A program made the translations under genes and the position numbers. From Hyphomonas sp. (GTDB lineage Bacteria > Pseudomonadota > Alphaproteobacteria > Caulobacterales > Hyphomonadaceae), in contig DNFL01000059.1 in assembly GCA_003486945.1 (NCBI GenBank), positions 1 through 7,214 on the forward strand: a stretch of DNA of 7,214 nucleotides, written 5' to 3'. Positions 1 through 5,193 of this stretch are shown here, one piece after another. Numbering within the stretch: position 1 is the first letter of the stretch; each line of letters starts with the position of its first letter. The notes beneath the pieces were generated by a model. That model did not search any database and was not told where the DNA came from. It saw nothing but the letters and a program-made list of their open reading frames with translations.

Positions 1-581
1 ACGGGAATGCCCGTGCGCGCCTGATGGCTGCGGCCGAAGAAGTAGCAGATGGCGGAGAAGCCGGAGACGGTTTCACGGTCCGGCGATTTCCAGACAGAGC
101 CATCTGGCAGGGCGGCTTCAGACGCGGGGCTGGCTTTCTGGGGAACTTTCAGCAGGCGCAGGTCATCGGAGAAGGGGCCGGCGAGTTCTGTGTCCGGGTT
201 CAGCGCGCGGTTGACTGGGTATTCCATGTTGGACTGGCCGGAGCAGAGGAAGACGTCGCCGATGTGGATGTCTGAGCGGGTGGCTGCGCCTTCGGCGTTG
301 GTGGCCAATAGGGTGAGGTCGCGGGCGGCGCTTTGAGCCGGGAGGACGGCCTGCCAGGTGCCGGCGCTGTCTGCTGTTGCGCTTATTGTGGCATCGCCGA
401 GGGAGACTTTGACGGCTGAGCCCGGCGCTGCTGTACCCGCGACGGTGATGGGCGCGCCCTGCTGCAGCACCATGCGGTCTGCGAAGCGGGGGGTGAATTC
501 CGGTGCCTGCGCGAGCGCGGCGCCGAGGGGCAGGGCGGCTGCCATTCCGGAAATGAATAGGGCTCTGGCCAAACAGAACAT
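1..581 (-). CDS. Sialate O-acetylesterase-like SGNH-type carbohydrate esterase (5' part, runs off left edge)
   Basis: Secreted esterase that probably removes O-acetyl groups from a polysaccharide or oligosaccharide. Only the first 193 residues are visible, and the frame is still open at the left edge. Residues 1-24 form a signal peptide with an ALA cleavage site (after A24). A beta-rich N-terminal region follows (about 28-105, with MVLQQG at 37-42). Then comes the motif GDVFLCSGQSNM (108-119), in which GQSNM is the nucleophile block typical of SASA-type esterases; S117 is the expected catalytic serine. FSAICYFFGR is also conserved in this group. The Asp/His part of the catalytic site would lie outside the window. 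The ATG at 581-579 is supported by GGAGG 6 bases upstream and by the signal peptide. Many proteins annotated this way act on xylan or xyloglucan acetyl groups rather than sialic acid. With a GH115 neighbour, a plant-polymer acetylesterase is the more likely role (inference). It is transcribed divergently from the GH operon. Confidence 0.88.
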   Translation of the reverse strand, partial: MFCLARALFISGMAAALPLGAALAQAPEFTPRFADRMVLQQGAPITVAGTAAPGSAVKVSLGDATISATADSAGTWQAVLPAQSAARDLTLLATNAEGAATRSDIHIGDVFLCSGQSNMEYPVNRALNPDTELAGPFSDDLRLLKVPQKASPASEAALPDGSVWKSPDRETVSGFSAICYFFGRSHQARTGIP

Positions 582-587
582 CTGAAT

Positions 588-592
588 CCTCC
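588..592 (-). promoter_or_regulatory. Ribosome binding site of the esterase gene
   Basis: Read on the minus strand this is GGAGG, ending 6 bases before the ATG at 581-579. The spacing is ideal and fixes the start of a gene whose 3' end is not in the window. Confidence 0.75.
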
Positions 593-610
593 GCCGTGTC
601 GTTTTAGTCT

Positions 611-624
611 TGATAGCGCTATCA
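611..624. promoter_or_regulatory. LacI/GalR-family operator (perfect 14-bp palindrome)
   Basis: The sequence TGATAGCGCTATCA is its own reverse complement over all 14 bases. An even-length palindrome with a central CG flanked by AG/CT is the classic shape of LacI/GalR-family operators in proteobacterial sugar-utilisation loci. It lies about 30 bases before the esterase start and about 127 bases before the GH9 start, so it could repress both directions. The regulator is not encoded in the window, so which family member binds is unknown. Confidence 0.75.
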
Positions 625-629
625 TTATC
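624..629 (-). promoter_or_regulatory. Possible -10 element for the esterase gene
   Basis: On the minus strand this reads GATAAT, 5 of 6 matches to TATAAT, and it touches the edge of the palindrome. Transcription would start inside or just past the operator, leaving a leader of roughly 35-40 bases. No good -35 hexamer is visible at 16-18 bases upstream, so the element may depend on an activator or may be chance. Confidence 0.25.
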
Positions 630-737
630 TCGCTAAAGTGCAACACACCTGACGCCGACTCATGGCGCCGGGCAATGGAAACGCAGCGATGTTCCCCCCG
701 GTGGCCGCAAGGCGCCGCGAGACCGGAGCAAGTTGCA

Positions 738-744
738 GGGAGGA
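738..744 (+). promoter_or_regulatory. Ribosome binding site that sets the GH9 start at 751
   Basis: GGGAGGA ends 6 bases before the ATG at 751. The same frame also opens with a TTG at 733, but this site lies downstream of that codon, so the TTG cannot be the start it serves. Starting at 751 also gives a compact lipoprotein signal. Confidence 0.8.
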
Positions 745-750
745 CGAAGC

Positions 751-2655
751 ATGCGGGCCAACAGGCTGTTCCTGAGCGTTGCGACGAGCGCTGTTCTGCT
801 GGTTTCCGGCTGCACGACCAAGCCGGCGGCGGGCAAACTGACGGCGCAGGCGGACACCTGCGAGTTGCGGCTGACGCAGCATGGTTTCCTTCCCTCTGCA
901 TCGAAGACCGTTATCCTGCGGACGGCGCAGGCAGAGCCGGTTGCGTATGAAGTGCGCGATGCGGCGGGCGCCGTGGCGGCGTCCGGAATGTCCGTGCCCG
1001 GAGGAAGCAATGCGGCCTCTGCAGACAGCGTGCATACGATTACGCTGGCGCAGGACCTGCCGGAGGGCGAGGGCTATACCGTTTCGGCATGCGGCGGGGT
1101 GAGCCATCCGTTTGCAGTGCGCGCGGACCTTTATGCGGGCCTGTCGGAAGATGCGCTGCGCTATTTCTATCACAACCGCATCGGCACGGAGATAAAGGCC
1201 GAATATGTTCAGGGGCCGCAATGGACGCGCCGCGCATCGCTGGCGCCGTTGAGCGCGACGTGTTTCTTCGGCGAAGACATGTTCGGCACCACTTGGCCGG
1301 GCTGCGGTTATGAACTGGAAGTGACGGGCAGCTGGTTCGATGCCGGGGATTTCGGCGTGTATCCGGTGAACCTCGGCGTGTCTGTGTGGACGCTGCAGCA
1401 TGCCTATGAGCGCATGGCGCAGTGGGACGCAGTGGCAGAGGCCGGGTGGGCGGATGGCCGGATGCAGTTGCCGGAGACCGGCAATGGCGTGAGCGAACTG
1501 CTGGATGAAGCGCGCTGGGGCATGGAGAGCCTGCTGAAGTTGCAAGTGCCGGAAGGCGCGATGGTTTGGGCGCCGAAAGCGGGCACGCAGACAGAGCATG
1601 GCAAGGCGGCTGAGCTTGAAGAGATTGATGCGGGCGGGATGGTGCATCACAAGCTGGCGGGGCGCAAATGGCCGCCGCTGCCCATCTGGCCGTGGAATGC
1701 TGATCAAGAGCGGCTGCTGTATCCGCCTTCGACCTCGGCCACGCTGGGGCTGGCGGCGACAGGCGCGCAGTGCGCGCGGCTGTGGGCTGGCGTGGATGAT
1801 GTGTTTGCCGGCAAGTGTTTTGCGGCAGCGCTGCGCGCCTACGAAGCGGCGAAGGCGCATCCGGAAATCTATGCCAGCAACAGCTTTGACGGTAGCGGCG
1901 GATATGGCGATGGGCGGCTGGGCGACGAGTTTGCCTGGGCGGCGCTGGAGCTGTACGAGACGACGGGCGACCCGGCCTATCTGGCAGACCTTCGCGCCAA
2001 TCCGGCCTTCGGGCCGGTGAAGGATGCGTTCGGCTGGGCGGATGTGGACCTGATGCCGGCGCTGACCCTCTCTGTACGGAAGGATGTGCGCGACCGGAAA
2101 CTTTCGGCAGATGGCAAGGCGATTGTCGTGAACGCGGCGGAGAAAATTCTCACGATCCGCGACGGCGAAGGCTATCGCTTTCCGCTTGGCGTTTCGGAAT
2201 ATTACTGGGGCTCCAACAGCCTTGTGCTGAACCGCGGTCTTGTCCTGGCGGCGGCGTTTGATCTGACGGGCGAGGCGCGTTTCCGCGACGGCGCGGTGGA
2301 CGCGATGGACTATGTGCTCGGCCGCAACGTGCTCGATCAGAGCTATGTGTCCGGCTATGGCATTCGGGCGATGCGCGCGCCGCACCACCGGATGTGGGCG
2401 GGCGCCGTGGACCCAGAGTTTCCGCTGCCGCCGCCGGGAGCGTTGGCGGGAGGCGCGAACAATACCGCAATGGCGGACCCCGTGGCGCAGCAGTTGAAGG
2501 GCAAGTGTGCCCCCATGGCCTGCTGGGCGGACGATGTTGAATCTTTCGCGATGAATGAAGTGGCCATCAACTGGAACGCGCCGCTCGCCGCGCTTGCCAT
2601 CTATCTCGACCATACCGAACGGCGCACGACCGCCGCCGCCAGCCTCAAGGAGTGA
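751..2655 (+). CDS. Glycoside hydrolase family 9 (cellulase / cellodextrinase type) lipoprotein
   Basis: Inverting glycosidase expected to act on beta-1,4-glucan chains or cello-oligosaccharides (634 aa). Residues 1-21 are a lipoprotein signal ending in VSGC, with C21 the acylated cysteine, so the enzyme is probably anchored to the outer membrane. Residues about 28-124 form an Ig-like N-terminal domain of the CelD_N kind. The catalytic (alpha/alpha)6 domain spans about 126-630. GH9 hallmarks are intact: DAGD at 197-200 (catalytic base and nucleophile-water Asp pair), DYVLGRN at 520-526, PHHR at 544-547, a PPPGALAGG stretch, and NEVAINWNAPL at 602-612 with E603 as general acid. Two cysteines (C586, C591) just before the acid motif match the CAPxxC arrangement of some proteobacterial GH9 enzymes and may form a disulfide. 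No carbohydrate-binding module or dockerin is present. This favours processing of soluble oligosaccharides or accessible glucan over crystalline cellulose, though endo versus exo action cannot be decided. It is first in the operon. Confidence 0.93.
   Translation: MRANRLFLSVATSAVLLVSGCTTKPAAGKLTAQADTCELRLTQHGFLPSASKTVILRTAQAEPVAYEVRDAAGAVAASGMSVPGGSNAASADSVHTITLAQDLPEGEGYTVSACGGVSHPFAVRADLYAGLSEDALRYFYHNRIGTEIKAEYVQGPQWTRRASLAPLSATCFFGEDMFGTTWPGCGYELEVTGSWFDAGDFGVYPVNLGVSVWTLQHAYERMAQWDAVAEAGWADGRMQLPETGNGVSELLDEARWGMESLLKLQVPEGAMVWAPKAGTQTEHGKAAELEEIDAGGMVHHKLAGRKWPPLPIWPWNADQERLLYPPSTSATLGLAATGAQCARLWAGVDDVFAGKCFAAALRAYEAAKAHPEIYASNSFDGSGGYGDGRLGDEFAWAALELYETTGDPAYLADLRANPAFGPVKDAFGWADVDLMPALTLSVRKDVRDRKLSADGKAIVVNAAEKILTIRDGEGYRFPLGVSEYYWGSNSLVLNRGLVLAAAFDLTGEARFRDGAVDAMDYVLGRNVLDQSYVSGYGIRAMRAPHHRMWAGAVDPEFPLPPPGALAGGANNTAMADPVAQQLKGKCAPMACWADDVESFAMNEVAINWNAPLAALAIYLDHTERRTTAAASLKE
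2647..2652 (+). promoter_or_regulatory. Ribosome binding site of the GH3 gene inside the GH9 3' end
   Basis: AAGGAG overlaps the last codons of GH9 (stop TGA at 2653-2655) and lies 9 bases before the GH3 ATG at 2662. Ribosomes ending GH9 translation would sit on it, which suggests translational coupling of the two glycosidases. Confidence 0.7.
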
Positions 2656-2661
2656 CATTGG

Positions 2662-5142
2662 ATGACATTGTCCACCGTTTCGAAATTCGTGCTGCTGACC
2701 TGCGCAGCGGCCTTGCTGGCCGCGCCCGGATGCAACTCCGCCATGCGTGACGATGACAAATGGCCGTATGCGGATGTTTCCGTGACGCCGGAGAGCTGGC
2801 CGGAACTGAAAGTGGCAGCGCTCGACCCTGAGATCGAAGCGCAGATTGATGCGATCCTGCCGAAGCTGACGCTGGAGCAGAAGGTCGGCCAGGTGATCCA
2901 GGGCGACAGCGAATTCCTGACGCCGGAGGATGTGAAACGCTACCGGCTGGGGTCGGTGCTGAGCGGTGGGAACTCGGCGCCGGGCGAGCAACCGTTTGCG
3001 GACACGGCGACATGGCTCGCGGCGGCGGACGCGTATTTCGAAGCGTCGCTGGATACCGAAGGCGTGGAGATCGCCATTCCGGTGATCTGGGGCATTGATG
3101 CCGTACACGGACATACGAACCTTGTGGGCGCGACCGTTTTTCCGCATAATGTCGGGCTCGGTGCGACGAATGATCCGGAGCTGATCCGGGATATTGCGGC
3201 GGTGACGGCGGCGGAGCTCGTTGTTTCTGGGCATGATTGGACGTTTGCGCCGACGCTGGCTGTGCCGCGCGATGATCGCTGGGGTCGTGCGTATGAAGGC
3301 TTTTCCGAGGACCCGGAAATTGTGCGCGCCTTCGCGGCCAAAGTGGTGGAGGGGCTGCAGGGCGTGCAGGGCGCGGAGGGGTGGCTGCGTGATGGGCGTG
3401 TGATTTCCAGCGCGAAACACTTCCTTGCCGATGGCGGCACGGAGAATGGCCGCGACCAGGGCGATGCGCGCATCAGCGAGGCGGAGCTGCGGGATATCCA
3501 TGCGGCGGGCTATATGCCGGCGATCGAGTCCGGTGTGCAAACGATCATGGCGTCGTTCTCCAGCTGGAACGGGATCAAGATCCATGGCAGCCATGCTCTG
3601 CTTACGGACATTCTGAAGGAACGTCTTGGGTTTACCGGGTTCATTGTCGGTGACTGGAATGCGCATGGGCAGATACCGGGTTGTACGAACACGGATTGTC
3701 CGCAGGCATTGCTGGCGGGGCTCGACATGTACATGGCGCCGGACAGCTGGAAGGGAATGTATGAATCGACGCTGAGACATGTTCAGGACGGCACAATTCC
3801 GATGGAGCGGCTGGATGATGCCGTGCGGCGGATCCTGCGCGTGAAGATTGCCTATGGCCTGTTCGACAAGCCGTTGCCGAGCCAGCGGGCGGGCGCGGGC
3901 GACACATCGCTGCTTGGGTCAGCGGCGCACCGGGATGTGGCGCGGCGGGCTGTGCGTCAGTCGCTGGTGTTGCTGAAGAACAATGACGGCACGCTGCCGC
4001 TGGCGGCGAAGCAGACGGTGCTGGTGGTGGGCGACGGGGCCGACAGTATCAGCAAGGTTTCGGGCGGGTGGACGCTGTCCTGGCAGGGCGGCGGGTATGA
4101 CAATGCGCATTTCCCGAACGGGCAGTCGATCCTCTCAGGCATCCGCGATGTGGTCGAAGCGGCGGGCGGCCGGGTGATCCATGATCCGGCAGGCACGAGC
4201 AAGGTGAAAGCCGATGTCGTGATCGCGGTATACGGAGAAGATCCGTATGCGGAGTTCCAGGGCGACCGGGACAACGTGGACTTTGTGCCGGATGGGTATG
4301 ACCCTTCGTTGCTGGCGGATTACCGTGCGAGCGGGGCGAAGGTGGTGTCGGTGTTCCTGTCGGGGCGGCCGCTGTGGACGAACCCGGAGATCAACGCTTC
4401 GGATGCGTTCGTGGCGGCATGGTGGCCGGGTTCTGAAGGTGGCGGGGTGGCGGATCTCCTGTTCCGCACGAAACCGGAATATGACTTTACCGGGCGCCTT
4501 TCCTACTCCTGGCCGTCAAGTGCGGTGCAGACGCCGCTGAACCGGGGAGATGCGAATTATACGCCGCAGTTTGCCTATGGCTATGGGCTTTCCTATGCCG
4601 CGCCACAGACTGTGGGTGTGCTGACGGAAGAGAGTGGGCTCGCATCTGAAGCGAATGGCGCGCGGGGCGCGGTGTTTGTGCGCGGGCAGGCGGTGGCGCC
4701 TTGGAGCATGCGGTTCGAGGGATCGGACGGCCCGCCGGCGCGGGTGGATCATGGCGCGCAGGAAGATGCGCTGGCCCTGTCGGCGAACAGCGCTCCGGCA
4801 ACGCTTTCGTTCGAGACGGCTGGTGCCGGGCTCGACTGGTCACGCGAGTCGAACGGGGCGATGGAGCTGAGCTTTTTCGCGCGTTCGATGACGGCAGAGA
4901 CGGCGAGTGTGAACGTGTCGATGGGATGCACGCTGGAAGGCGGATGTACGCGGCAGGTGCCGGTGGCGGTGGGTGCCGAGTGGGCGGAGCACCGGATTTC
5001 ACTGAGCTGCTTTGCGGATGCGGGCGTTGACATGTCGAAGCTGACGAGCGCAGTGCGGTTCGGGCTGGACGGCGGACGCGTGGCGTTCGCGGGCATCGCT
5101 CTCGCCGAGGACAAGGACGGCCAGCCGAACTGCGGCGGCTGA
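2662..5142 (+). CDS. Glycoside hydrolase family 3 beta-glucosidase / exo-beta-glucanase (ExoP type)
   Basis: Retaining exo-acting enzyme expected to release glucose from the non-reducing ends of beta-gluco-oligosaccharides (826 aa). Residues 1-24 look like an export signal ending APGC. The cysteine suggests a lipoprotein, but the lipobox has Ala at -3 and Pro at -2, so signal peptidase I cleavage nearby is also possible. The GH3 N-terminal barrel shows GIDAVHGH (144-151, with D146 a likely sugar contact), DDRWGRAYEGFSEDP (204-218), KHF (252-254) and GFIVGDW (326-332). D331 is the nucleophile. The second domain carries GEDPYAEFQGD (525-535), which holds the probable acid/base Glu (likely E531), and ends in GYGLSY (640-645). 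About 655-826 is an extra beta-sandwich matching the galactose-binding-like C-terminal domain of ExoP-type enzymes. The CTNTDCPQ segment after the nucleophile also fits that subgroup. GH3 members include xylosidases and hexosaminidases, but the ExoP features favour glucan substrates. Confidence 0.94.
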   Translation: MTLSTVSKFVLLTCAAALLAAPGCNSAMRDDDKWPYADVSVTPESWPELKVAALDPEIEAQIDAILPKLTLEQKVGQVIQGDSEFLTPEDVKRYRLGSVLSGGNSAPGEQPFADTATWLAAADAYFEASLDTEGVEIAIPVIWGIDAVHGHTNLVGATVFPHNVGLGATNDPELIRDIAAVTAAELVVSGHDWTFAPTLAVPRDDRWGRAYEGFSEDPEIVRAFAAKVVEGLQGVQGAEGWLRDGRVISSAKHFLADGGTENGRDQGDARISEAELRDIHAAGYMPAIESGVQTIMASFSSWNGIKIHGSHALLTDILKERLGFTGFIVGDWNAHGQIPGCTNTDCPQALLAGLDMYMAPDSWKGMYESTLRHVQDGTIPMERLDDAVRRILRVKIAYGLFDKPLPSQRAGAGDTSLLGSAAHRDVARRAVRQSLVLLKNNDGTLPLAAKQTVLVVGDGADSISKVSGGWTLSWQGGGYDNAHFPNGQSILSGIRDVVEAAGGRVIHDPAGTSKVKADVVIAVYGEDPYAEFQGDRDNVDFVPDGYDPSLLADYRASGAKVVSVFLSGRPLWTNPEINASDAFVAAWWPGSEGGGVADLLFRTKPEYDFTGRLSYSWPSSAVQTPLNRGDANYTPQFAYGYGLSYAAPQTVGVLTEESGLASEANGARGAVFVRGQAVAPWSMRFEGSDGPPARVDHGAQEDALALSANSAPATLSFETAGAGLDWSRESNGAMELSFFARSMTAETASVNVSMGCTLEGGCTRQVPVAVGAEWAEHRISLSCFADAGVDMSKLTSAVRFGLDGGRVAFAGIALAEDKDGQPNCGG

Positions 5143-5147
5143 TCCGG

Positions 5148-5160
5148 CAGGCGCTGCCTG
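5148..5160 (+). other. Small hairpin in the GH3-GH115 spacer
   Basis: CAGGC (5148-5152) and GCCTG (5156-5160) can pair around a 3-base loop, 5 bases after the GH3 stop. No T-run follows, so it is not an intrinsic terminator. It could protect an upstream mRNA end after processing, or be chance in GC-rich DNA. Confidence 0.3.
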
Positions 5161-5177
5161 AGCGGCGGCGCAACACG

Positions 5178-5183
5178 AGGAGG
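5178..5183 (+). promoter_or_regulatory. Ribosome binding site of the GH115 gene
   Basis: AGGAGG, a perfect anti-Shine-Dalgarno match, ends 10 bases before the ATG at 5194. The spacing is on the long side. The next in-frame ATG (5212) would be 28 bases away with no nearer site, so 5194 is preferred. Confidence 0.7.
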
Positions 5184-5193
5184 AGACGGACCG

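Larger units (their letters stand above)
610..639 (+). promoter_or_regulatory. Possible sigma-70 promoter for the GH operon
   Basis: TTGATA (610-615, 5 of 6 matches to the -35 consensus) is followed after 18 bases by TAAAGT (634-639, 4 of 6 to the -10 consensus). Transcription would start near 646, leaving a leader of about 105 bases. The -35 element would overlap the palindrome, so repressor binding would block polymerase. An alternative -10 is TATCAT at 620-625, but it lacks a good -35. Confidence 0.35.
582..750. promoter_or_regulatory. Divergent promoter and leader region between the esterase gene and the GH operon
   Basis: This 169-base non-coding stretch separates two gene starts that point away from each other. 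Positions about 600-645 are visibly richer in A and T than the rest of the window and carry the palindrome at 611-624 plus hexamers resembling sigma-70 elements. Positions about 646-737 are GC-rich and would be the leader of the GH operon mRNA. I see no riboswitch, no stem followed by a T-run, and no convincing small gene there. Promoters for both directions must lie here unless the GH operon starts elsewhere. Confidence 0.75.

Noticed and set aside
625..640. A second, degenerate operator half-site (TTATCTCGCTAA) next to the palindrome
   Set aside because: It shares only a few positions with the perfect palindrome and has no symmetry of its own.
733..750. TTG start for GH9, six codons upstream
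   Set aside because: The strong ribosome binding site (738-744) lies downstream of it, and the ATG at 751 gives a normal lipoprotein signal.
662..775. Possible upstream small ORF (37 codons from ATG at 662) overlapping the GH9 start
   Set aside because: No ribosome binding site precedes it and its composition looks random. It could only matter if translation were shown experimentally.
625..3780. A very long open frame on the minus strand (over 1000 codons) opposite GH9 and the first part of GH3
   Set aside because: Its translation is rich in Arg, His, Pro and Ala and has no recognisable domain. It is the expected antisense shadow of GC-biased codons, whereas the plus strand carries intact catalytic motifs.
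5143..5193. Terminator between GH3 and GH115
   Set aside because: The hairpin has only a 5-bp stem and no following T-run, and the 51-base gap is consistent with a continuous operon.
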